From NCBI RefSeq assembly GCF_000468035.1, contig NZ_KI260539.1, positions 1 through 60,288 of the forward strand: a stretch of DNA of 60,288 bases, given 5' to 3'. Positions 15,962 through 24,600 of the stretch are shown piece by piece. The notes beneath the pieces were generated by a model. The model did not search any database. It was given only the letters and a program-made list of their open reading frames with translations, and was not told the origin of the DNA. This stretch comes from Selenomonas sp. oral taxon 892 str. F0426. GTDB lineage: Bacteria; Bacillota; Negativicutes; Selenomonadales; Selenomonadaceae. The translations under genes were made by a program, and so were the position numbers. The stretch's first letter is position 1; the number at the start of each line of letters is the position of its first letter.

Positions 15962-18900
15962 ACAAGACGTATCGAATTCTTCCCAGCGCGGAGGATATGC
16001 TCCTCCGCCTTCTGCGCGGGCTCGACCTCACTGATGAGGAGCGGGCAACTTTGCGTGCATGCGCCCTGCGTCACGTCGAGGTCTCGGCGGAGGAAAATAC
16101 ATGGGAACTTGTCATTGGAACACCGACTGTTCTCGATGAGGAGCTGCTCGCGGCGATTGCGCGGCAGGTCGAGACGAACTATCAGCTTGCGGGCGTATTC
16201 GTGCAGCAGAATGTTGTCGCGCTTGAGAGTGCCATCGCGCCCCTCTGGGAACGTGTCGTACGTGAGGCAGCGGGAGAGGATGCAGTCCTCTTTCATACGC
16301 TGCGCCAGACCGAATACGCTGTCGACGGGAATGTGATCCGTCTCGCTGCACCCGGCAGATTTGGCGCAGAGTTGTTCGCGCAGAGCGGTGCGGCAAAGCG
16401 CATCGAGACAGCAGTTCGGATACATGTTGGCTGTGCTGTGCGTGTCGTCTGCATGGAGTGCGAGCTCGGAGATGAGCATGCGGCTCCAGCTTGGACGCCG
16501 CCCGTCATGCCTGTCACCGTCAAAAAAGAAGCGCCTGCGACCGCTTCAACACGCACAGGCAAGGGAGGGAAGCCGAAGGAGCTGCCGGCAAACGTCATCC
16601 TCGGGCGCGGCGTCTCCGGCGAGACACGCGAATTGGGGGTGATTGAGGATGAAGTCAAGAACATTGTCCTCGAGGGAGAGGTCTTTGCTCCACAGGCGAA
16701 CAAACTAAAATCCGGTGCATATATCCTCCTGCTCAAATTCGCCGACAAGACGAATGGCATTGCGTGCAAGAAGTTCTTTGCTGCGCGCGGCAAGACCACA
16801 CAGGAGGACATTGACGCCGAGGTCGAGCGTATCTTGAAGGCGATCGGCAAGGGCTGCTCTGTCCGCATTCAGGGCAAGATCGAATACGACAAATTCATCA
16901 GCGACTACGTCCTCTTCATTGACAGCATGGAGCGCTACACGGTGCCGCAGCGCGAGGATATGGCAGAGGTGAAGCGCGTTGAGCTGCATGCGCATACGAA
17001 GATGAGCGCACTTGATGCCGTTGTCCCGCCGAAGCTGCTCGTCGAGACCGCCGCACGCTGGGGCTGGCCCGCCGTTGCCATCACCGACCACGGTGTTGTG
17101 CAGGCATTCCCCGAGGCGATGAACACCGCGCGCGCGCTCAAGAAAAAGGGCACAGACATCAAGATCATCTATGGCATGGAGGGCTATCTCCTCGACAAAC
17201 CAGAGGACACACGTGCCTATCACATCATCTTTCTCGCGAAGAACAAGACGGGATTGTATAACCTCTACAAGCTCGTCTCGCTTTCACATATTCGTTACTT
17301 CCGCGGGACAAAAAAACGCGGGCGTCCGTGCCTCCCGCGCGCCGTCCTTGAGCAGTACCGCGAGGGGATTATCGTTGGCTCCGCGTGTGAGGCGGGCGAA
17401 CTCATCCGCGGCATTGTTGCGGGGCGTCCCGATGAGGACCTCGAGGAAATTGCGAAATTCTACGATTTCCTTGAGATTCAGCCCATCCACAACAATGACT
17501 TTTTAAAGATCGATGACCGCTTCCCTATCCACAACGATGAGGATCTCAGAGATATTAACCGCAAGGTGGATGCACTCGCAAAAAAACTGGATAAAATGCT
17601 GATCGCGACCTGTGACGTGCATTTTCTCAACCCTGAGGATGCCGTCTACCGTGCCATGCTGCAAAAGGCGAATGGCTACCGCGATGCCGATCGGCAGCCG
17701 CCACTCTACCTGCGCACGACGGATGAGATGCTCGCTGAGTTCGACTACCTCGGCGCGGAGCGCGCCTATGAGTGCGTTGTGACAAATCCACGAAAAATCG
17801 CGGATGCGGTCGAGCATTTCCTCCCCATCCCCGACGAGCTCTATGCACCTACTGTGCCGGGGGCGGACCGCGAGATCCAGGAGATGTCCTATGCGCGCGC
17901 AAAGAAGCTCTACGGCGAGAACCTGCCGAAGGTCGTTTCCGATCGTCTTGATCTGGAACTGAAACCGATTCTGAAACATGGTTTTTCTGCGCTCTACATC
18001 ATCGCACAGCGTCTTGTGAAAAAGTCCAACGACGACGGCTATCTTGTTGGTTCACGCGGTTCGGTCGGATCCTCCTTCGTTGCTACGATGATCGGCGTCA
18101 CCGAGGTCAATCCGCTGCCGCCGCACTACCGCTGCCGCCACTGCCAGTACAACAAGTTCATCGAGGACGGCTCCGTCGGGAGCGGCTTTGACCTGCCGTC
18201 GATGGACTGCCCCGTCTGCGGCACACCGCTCACGAAGGATGGGCACAATATTCCATTTGCAGTATTCCTCGGCTTCGATGGGGACAAGGTTCCGGATATC
18301 GACCTCAACTTCTCGGGTGACTATCAGCCCATCGCGCACAAGTACACAGAAGTCCTGTTCGGCAAGATGAACGTCTTCCGCGCGGGCACCATCTCGGGCC
18401 TGCAGGACAAGAACGCCTACGGCTACGCCATGCACTACTACGAGGACATGGGCGAGACAAAGGGGCGCCCCTACATCGAGCACATGATGCGCGGCTGCAT
18501 GGGCGTCAAGGCGACCACAGGGCAGCATGCGGGCGGCATCATGGTCGTGCCGCGCGATATGGACGTGCATTACTTCACACCCATTCAGCGCCCCGCGAAC
18601 AATATGGAGTCGGATACGCTGACAACCCACTTTGATTACCATTCGATCAGTGAGCGCCTCGTTAAGCTCGACATCCTTGGACACGATGACCCAACCGTCA
18701 TCAAGATGCTCGAGGAGCTGACACACCGTGACCCGGAAACCATTCCGTTTGACGATCCTGCCACCATGTCAATCTTTACCTCGACTGATGCACTCGGCAT
18801 CACACCTGAGGAACTCGGTGCGAACATGGGGACATACGGCATCCCTGAGTTCCGCACCTCATTCACACAGAAGATGATCGACGACTCTAATCCGGATTGC

Positions 18901-19728
18901 TTCGCCGATCTCGTGCGCATTTCGGGATTTTCCCATGGCACGAATGTCTGGCTCGGCAATGCGCAGGACCTCATCAAGGCGGGCACAAGCACGCTGAAGG
19001 ACGCCATCTCCGCGCGCGACGATATCATGAACTACCTGATGCAGAACGGCATCGATCCGCTCCTCTCGTTCAAGACCATGGAGAACGTGCGTAAGGGCAA
19101 GGGGATTACAAACGATGTCGTCGAAAAACTGCGTGCGGGCGGCATTCCGGAATGGTACATCGAGTCCTGTCAGAAGATCAAATACCTCTTCCCGCGCGCG
19201 CATGCGACCGCCTACGTCATGATGGGCTACCGCATCGCGTTTTGCAAGGTACACTATCCGCTCGCGTACTACGCCGCGTATTTCTCCATCCGCGCCGACG
19301 AGTTTGACGCGAATATTATTTCAAAGGGAAAAATGTCGGTCAAGGCAGCCATCGACGCGCTGAACGCCGAGGCGCGCGAGCATCGCGGCAAGCTCGACAA
19401 CAAGAAGCAGGACATCCTCATCGTGCTGCAGCTTGCGTGGGAGATGTACCTGCGCGGCTTTTCCTGCGAGCCGGTCGATCTCTATACATCAGTTGCGGAG
19501 AAGTTCATCCTCCACGAGAACTCTCTCCTTCCGCCGTTCACCGCACTCCCCGGCATGGGACAGAAGGCGGCGCAGGCAATCGTCGAGGCTCGAAAGGATG
19601 GACGATTCATCTCCATCGAGGACCTCGCCACCCGTGCTCATGTCCCCGCGCCCGCCATTGACATCCTGCGTGCGCACGGCTGCCTCGACGGCATGATGGA
19701 GAGCAATCAGGTGGAGCTGTTTGCGTAG
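15958..19728 (+). CDS. polC: DNA polymerase III alpha subunit, PolC type, lacking the exonuclease insertion
   Basis: This 1,256-residue replicative polymerase has the PolC order: an N-terminal domain (1 to about 210), OB fold (about 220-335), PHP domain, polymerase core with YLVGSRGSVGSS and PDIDLNFSG, then fingers and helix-hairpin-helix end. PolC proteins are usually about 1,400-1,450 residues because a DnaQ-like 3'-5' exonuclease splits the PHP domain. Here the PHP strand ending IIYGMEGYLL (about residue 403) runs through a short turn into YHIIFLAKN without any exonuclease motif, which accounts for the shorter length. PHP ligands are retained (HAH, TDH, CDVH). A zinc-finger-like CRHC...CPVCG segment is present. 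The start ATG overlaps the transglycosylase stop. Confidence 0.93.
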   Translation: MNKTYRILPSAEDMLLRLLRGLDLTDEERATLRACALRHVEVSAEENTWELVIGTPTVLDEELLAAIARQVETNYQLAGVFVQQNVVALESAIAPLWERVVREAAGEDAVLFHTLRQTEYAVDGNVIRLAAPGRFGAELFAQSGAAKRIETAVRIHVGCAVRVVCMECELGDEHAAPAWTPPVMPVTVKKEAPATASTRTGKGGKPKELPANVILGRGVSGETRELGVIEDEVKNIVLEGEVFAPQANKLKSGAYILLLKFADKTNGIACKKFFAARGKTTQEDIDAEVERILKAIGKGCSVRIQGKIEYDKFISDYVLFIDSMERYTVPQREDMAEVKRVELHAHTKMSALDAVVPPKLLVETAARWGWPAVAITDHGVVQAFPEAMNTARALKKKGTDIKIIYGMEGYLLDKPEDTRAYHIIFLAKNKTGLYNLYKLVSLSHIRYFRGTKKRGRPCLPRAVLEQYREGIIVGSACEAGELIRGIVAGRPDEDLEEIAKFYDFLEIQPIHNNDFLKIDDRFPIHNDEDLRDINRKVDALAKKLDKMLIATCDVHFLNPEDAVYRAMLQKANGYRDADRQPPLYLRTTDEMLAEFDYLGAERAYECVVTNPRKIADAVEHFLPIPDELYAPTVPGADREIQEMSYARAKKLYGENLPKVVSDRLDLELKPILKHGFSALYIIAQRLVKKSNDDGYLVGSRGSVGSSFVATMIGVTEVNPLPPHYRCRHCQYNKFIEDGSVGSGFDLPSMDCPVCGTPLTKDGHNIPFAVFLGFDGDKVPDIDLNFSGDYQPIAHKYTEVLFGKMNVFRAGTISGLQDKNAYGYAMHYYEDMGETKGRPYIEHMMRGCMGVKATTGQHAGGIMVVPRDMDVHYFTPIQRPANNMESDTLTTHFDYHSISERLVKLDILGHDDPTVIKMLEELTHRDPETIPFDDPATMSIFTSTDALGITPEELGANMGTYGIPEFRTSFTQKMIDDSNPDCFADLVRISGFSHGTNVWLGNAQDLIKAGTSTLKDAISARDDIMNYLMQNGIDPLLSFKTMENVRKGKGITNDVVEKLRAGGIPEWYIESCQKIKYLFPRAHATAYVMMGYRIAFCKVHYPLAYYAAYFSIRADEFDANIISKGKMSVKAAIDALNAEAREHRGKLDNKKQDILIVLQLAWEMYLRGFSCEPVDLYTSVAEKFILHENSLLPPFTALPGMGQKAAQAIVEARKDGRFISIEDLATRAHVPAPAIDILRAHGCLDGMMESNQVELFA

Positions 19729-19840
19729 AATCAATCATAGAGCATTTTTTGTTTGGCTCTATATAAAAATATTCAGATTGAGCGCGTCTATCGGGTGTGT
19801 CATATCCAACCCGATTGGCATTTATTGCAAGATAAAAGAT

Positions 19841-19891
19841 GAGCAATCACACCTTATGCTTGTGTGTACAGGTACACACAGCGATTTGCTC
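19841..19891. repeat. Nested palindrome upstream of flagellin, possible operator
   Basis: TGTGTGTAC (19861-19869) and GTACACACA (19872-19880) are perfect 9-base arms around AG, and GAGCAA (19841-19846) with TTGCTC (19886-19891) forms an outer pair. It ends 28 bases before the sigma-28-like -35, a good place for a dimeric regulator, but this is inference. Confidence 0.5.
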
Positions 19892-19918
19892 AAAAAAATA
19901 AAAAGTGCTTGGGATATT

Positions 19919-19945
19919 TAAGTTGCAGATTCATTTCGACGATAT
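19919..19945 (+). promoter_or_regulatory. Sigma-28 (FliA/SigD)-like promoter of flagellin
   Basis: TAAG (19919-19922), a 16-base spacer and ACGATAT (19939-19945) match the TAAA-N15/16-CCGATA(A/T) flagellar consensus at 3 of 4 and 6 of 7 bases. It lies 84 bases before the flagellin start, in the expected orientation. Confidence 0.5.
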
Positions 19946-20029
19946 ACTTTTCAAGACAGTGTGTGCTTGTCTATTTACGCAGTTATTTCATAAACAAAAC
20001 CATAGATAACGGTCAGGGAGGCAGTCTTT

Positions 20030-21412
20030 ATGGCGATGGTGGTCAAAAATAATATGTCGGCGGTGAACACGCTCAATACCCTTAACAAGAATCAGAGCGA
20101 GCTGTCGAAGAGCCTGCAGAAGGTTTCTTCGGGCATGAAGATCAACAGTGCCGGTGACGATGCTTCAGGGATGGCGATCTCGGAGCGGATGCGTGTTCAG
20201 ATCCGTGCACTCGATCAGGACGACAATAATACGAAGAACGGCTCTGCTCTGCTGCGGACGGCAGAGGGGGCTGTGCAGTCGACGATCGAGATCCTAAAGA
20301 CACTGAAAGAAAAGGCGATCAACGCTGCGAACGATACGAATACAGATGAGGATCGCAGACTTATCCAGAAGGAAGTTGACAAGCTGATTGACCAGATCGA
20401 TGAGAACGCGCTGACGACCTATAATGGGAAGTATCTGATTGATGGTACGAAGAATGGGCTGGTCGTTGGAGAATCTGGTGCGGGCACACAAACGAGCTTC
20501 ACGAATATGAGCCTGGCAACGAATACCAACGGTCTGACACAGTTGGTGAGACTCAAACGTCGGGATGGAAACGATGTTGGTATCGACTCAAGCGACACGC
20601 TTACCGCCTCCTGGGTAAAAAATGGCGTTACCTATACGGGGACGCTCTCCCCGATTGGGACAGGCACGGTCACAAATATGATCAGCCTCATTACATCCCA
20701 GCACGCAACATTTCATAGCACGGGAGCGGATGTTGGCGTAGATGAATATGGAAGAACGGTATATACTCCGGACAATCAGCCTGCACTCACCATTCGTGCA
20801 CGAAATGATGGCGTAGATGGGCAGGTTACGGCGATTACCTTCGCGGTTACGGATAAAGCCGGCAAGATGCGCAATGAGGTTAACGCCGTTCTAGATGACT
20901 TCAGAGAGACCGTACGAGCACAAAATCCCTCTCCTGATAACTCGCTGGTCCTCCAGACAGGAACAAAGGCGAATCAGGCGGTCAAAGTTGGATTCACAGA
21001 TATGCGTTCTGTTGCTCTTGGCCTGCAGTCTGCGGATGGGGCTGGCTGGAACCACGTGATGCCCACGCCGACGCCTCCTGTTACGATTGATGTTGTGGGA
21101 TCAGGCCCGAAAATTCAGGTAACGACGAAGGAAGCGGCGAATGCAGCAATTAATGCATTCCAGAATGCGTTGATTCGTGCAACAGATCAGGCAGTCGCCA
21201 TCGGTGCTGTACAGAACCGCCTTGGTTTCACGAGCAGCAACTTGGTTGTTGCCTCTGAGAATGTGCAGGCGTCGGAGTCGACGATCCGTGACGCTGATAT
21301 GGCGAAGGAGATGACGGCTTATACGAAGCACAATGTGCTCACGCAGTCAGCGCAGGCAATGCTGGCACAGGCAAATCAGAATTCGAGTGCAGTATTGAGT
21401 CTGCTCCAATAA
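20030..21412 (+). CDS. Flagellin
   Basis: The 460-residue filament protein has the conserved N-terminal coiled coil (MSAVNTLNTLNKNQSELSKS, then VSSGMKINSAGDDASGMAIS; residues 1 to about 140) and the matching C-terminal helix (residues about 405-460, ASENVQASESTIRDADMAKE and a final SAVLSLLQ). The central 140-385 region is the variable surface-exposed domain. There is no signal peptide, as expected for export through the flagellar type III apparatus. The ATG follows GGGAGG by 8 bases. The gene stands alone, with a sigma-28-like promoter upstream and a terminator about 145 bases downstream. Confidence 0.95.
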   Translation: MAMVVKNNMSAVNTLNTLNKNQSELSKSLQKVSSGMKINSAGDDASGMAISERMRVQIRALDQDDNNTKNGSALLRTAEGAVQSTIEILKTLKEKAINAANDTNTDEDRRLIQKEVDKLIDQIDENALTTYNGKYLIDGTKNGLVVGESGAGTQTSFTNMSLATNTNGLTQLVRLKRRDGNDVGIDSSDTLTASWVKNGVTYTGTLSPIGTGTVTNMISLITSQHATFHSTGADVGVDEYGRTVYTPDNQPALTIRARNDGVDGQVTAITFAVTDKAGKMRNEVNAVLDDFRETVRAQNPSPDNSLVLQTGTKANQAVKVGFTDMRSVALGLQSADGAGWNHVMPTPTPPVTIDVVGSGPKIQVTTKEAANAAINAFQNALIRATDQAVAIGAVQNRLGFTSSNLVVASENVQASESTIRDADMAKEMTAYTKHNVLTQSAQAMLAQANQNSSAVLSLLQ

Positions 21413-21557
21413 TTTTCCTATGAGCGCGCTGCCGCCTTACTGTGCTTGTTATTTCTCCTGTTGCGATGGGGAAGCCACGATACCGTGATCGACAGTCTCC
21501 CCCTTCTTCTGGGGGGGAAGGATCCGCAAAAACAGTGACACGGGAACCTTAAATATA
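21413..21557 (+). other. Structured 145-base region between the flagellin stop and its terminator
   Basis: No gene is seen. Several local hairpins can be drawn: CACG/CGTG (21476-21487) and a C-rich/G-rich pair TCCCCC/GGGGGA (about 21498-21519). It could be a long flagellin 3' untranslated region or a small RNA ending at the terminator at 21558-21604. It lacks the conserved bases of c-di-GMP-I riboswitches. Confidence 0.35.
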
Positions 21558-21604
21558 ACATCCTCCAATTGTCCTAGGACTATTGGAGGATGTTTTTGCT
21601 TTTA
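21558..21604 (+). terminator. Strong terminator before the adhesin gene
   Basis: A 12-bp perfect stem (21558-21569 with 21582-21593) carries an inner GTCC-TA-GGAC helix, followed by TTTTTGCTTTT. It ends the flagellin transcript; its T tract overlaps the -35 of the adhesin promoter. Confidence 0.87.
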
Positions 21605-21624
21605 ATACAATTATATGCTATTAT
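21596..21624 (+). promoter_or_regulatory. Extended -10 promoter of the TPS exoprotein gene
   Basis: TTGCTT (21596-21601), a 17-base spacer and TATTAT (21619-21624) with the extended TGC immediately before it. The predicted start is about 40-55 bases upstream of the gene. The -35 lies in the preceding terminator's T run. Confidence 0.55.
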
Positions 21625-21671
21625 GTAACGTGGCATAATATCCGATACAACATATAAGTAGGAATATATCT

Positions 21672-24600
21672 ATGGGAGTGCGGAACATGAAGAACAATCG
21701 AACGAAACTATCGCAGCGCGTGCGCTATGCGCTGCTGGCGGGAATGGCGGGCGCTTTTTTGATTCCGCAGGTGGGCTTTGCTGCACCGATGGGTGAGCAC
21801 GATGTGACGTCAGGTGTTACTGTCGGCCGCGTAGGCAGTACGACCAATATTGGCGGCACCGCAGCAAACAACCTCATCAAATGGAATAGTTACTCCGTGG
21901 AAAATGGGGAGACCGTTGCCTATGACAGCAAAAACTATCTGAATTTGGTTACAGGGAGCAATACCTCTACCATCAATGGTACGATCACAGGCGGCGGTGA
22001 TATCTATCTCGTCAACCCGAACGGTGTTATCTTCGGCAAGACCGCCTCGGTCAATGTTGGCAGTCTCCATGTCTCAACACAGAATCTGAGTGCGGTCAAT
22101 GATGCTGCATTTACTGCAAGCGGCACATCACCAATCAACACCACCGCAGCAGGGCTCTCCGATGTCGTCAATATGGGAGCGATCACGGCGACGAACGTCG
22201 AGGTCGTGGGCAAGAGCATTCGCTTCCTCAATGCGGCAGATGTCAGCGGCTCTGTTGTGATGCACACCGATACAGCTGACGATGGTACGGCACATATTGG
22301 CTATCGGGGGAGCGCACCGACATCCGGTTATACGGTCAATGGAGTTGCTGCGACGGCGGCAGACAACTATTATCAGCTTGTCGGTAATACAACGGAATTT
22401 CAAGCGATGAACACAGATGTCACAAAGAATTATATGCTCGAGAATGACATCAATTTCGGCGGCGGAGGACTGACACCGATCGGTGACAACGCTACACCTT
22501 TTACGGGGAAGTTCGACGGCAATTTCTTTCGGCTGCAAAACTTTACGATTACGGGAGGCGTATACACTGCACCCTTTGGCAAGGTCAGCAATTCTCGCAT
22601 TGAGAATGTCGGCGTTACGGGAGCAACAGTCACAGGTGATAAGACTGGAAATCAGGATCGATGGGCGGGCGGTCTTATTGGGTATGCAGACGGAACAAAG
22701 ATCAAGAATGTCTATATAAAAAACAGCACAGTTGACGGCGAAGCTGGTCAGCATGGTGGTATTGTCGGACAGACGGCAGGGACAACGCTCGATAGTATTT
22801 ACAGCGAGGCACGTATCGGTGAGGGCGGCGGGGTTATTGGCCGGTCTGCAGCCGGGACTGTTGTTAATGACACGTATAGCAATTCGAGCAAGATTGCAGG
22901 GTCAACGGGAACGGAGCTCATCTATTTCTTAGATCCAAACAATGGAACAACAATCAAAAATACATACATGATAGGGCCTAGACTTGCGACCAATGATGCG
23001 GGTTTAAATAAAAATAATACCACGAATACATTTATTATTGATAAATCTACGGGGTTGGCAACTAAGTTCAAAGAGACCCCGAATCCAACCAATTCGAAAC
23101 CAATGACCGCGTCGAGCACCTACGCCGGCTTTGATATCAACAATGACGGCACGCCGGGCGCAAAATGGCGCATCTACGAGGGGCGTACTACGCCGATGCT
23201 GACCGCCTTTATGAGCGGAACGGCGACGGCGAACTACAGCTATCGCTATTTCAATGCAGATGGCTCGGTCGCTGATACCTCTGCCGCTGCAGTCAAGCAG
23301 AACAATGGTGCGGATGTTACGGGGCTCGAGTACAACAGCAAGTATGTCAAGATTGTTGACAATACTGGAAATGCCGTCGGCAATAAGTCGAATCAGGTCG
23401 TCTACTCAGACCCTGTCGATCTTAACAAGATTCACGACTATGTCAATGCCACGACGAAGGACTTCGACAAGACAAACGGTGTCCGCAATGCGGGAACGAA
23501 GGCGATCCTCTGGACGGATCAGGATGGGCCGAACCTGCGCGGCGTCAACATCACAATTGATCCGCGCGAGGTGAAGCTGACGGGCGGCAACCTTGATGTT
23601 ACGCGCATGTATAACGGCAAGAAGTCGGTCAAAGACGCGTTCGAATACGCACTTACACATGGCGGTGTTGGCACTGCGGGCTTTACGTCAGATGATATCG
23701 CCGAGCATTCTGTCTCGCTCAATACGACAAGCTTTACTGCTGATATGGCGGATAAGAATGTTGTCCGCAATGCTAACGGCACCTATGGGCAGAAAAATGT
23801 CACCTTTGGTGGGACGATCACCTTCTCCGGGGATGATGCGAAGAACTACACGTTCGACAACTCCTCCATCAGCTCGCTTACGGGCAAAGTACGTATTACC
23901 CCTGCGCCGCTCTATCTCGACATCGGAAAGAACAAGGCGGCGGATAAGATCTATGACGGTACGGTGAACGTCGCGGACAACGAGATGAAGCAGTCAGTGT
24001 CTCCAAAGAATATCAAGCTGCGGGATACAATCGTCGACGGTACGTCTGACGGCACGCGCATGATCGACGATGGCGGCACAGTGGACACGGTATCGATCAA
24101 AAACATTGCCGATCCGACCTATACAGACGCATCGGGTGCACCGCAGATTCATGTTGGCAGCCACAAGCTCCAGTATACAAATGTGGGGTTGGACACAACA
24201 ACACATCCGGACGGACTGAACTACGATCTCTACTACACGCCTAATGGCGGCTCGAAAACCAAGGTTACGGACGAAAAGCTCTACCTAGACGGCGATATCG
24301 TAAGGCGTGGGATTTCACGCAATAGCTTCACGGTCTACAACAGCGACAACAGCGTAGCATCTGCCACGAAGCCCTATGATGGGACGAATGTGTATACGCC
24401 AGGAACTGGTCTCTACCTCTCCTCGAATGCTGGAGCATCGACTAACCCCAATGAGGGCATTGTCACGCGCGATCAGGGACATATCACCTTCCAGCTTGCG
24501 GGTGGTGCTTACTTTACGAACAATGCCGGTACGCGGACGAAAAACGTAGCGGAGGCGACGAAGGTCGCCTATACGGCGAAGGGACATGCAGACAGCCATA

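Larger units (their letters stand above)
19729..20029. other. AT-rich intergenic region between polC and flagellin
   Basis: This 301-base gap has much lower GC than its flanks. It holds small inverted repeats: ATAGAGC/GCTCTAT (19737-19762), ATCGGGT/ACCCGAT (19790-19815) and a nested palindrome (19841-19891). A sigma-28-like promoter (19919-19945) and a Shine-Dalgarno GGGAGG before the flagellin ATG complete it. No T-rich terminator for polC is evident. Short open frames here lack ribosome sites and are not called. Confidence 0.7.

Noticed and set aside
19721-19921. Short open frame after polC
   Set aside because: No Shine-Dalgarno, overlaps the polC end and the palindrome region, and shows no recognisable sequence.
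21413-21671. c-di-GMP riboswitch before the adhesin
   Set aside because: The conserved GEMM bases are not found, and a complete terminator plus promoter separate this region from the adhesin.
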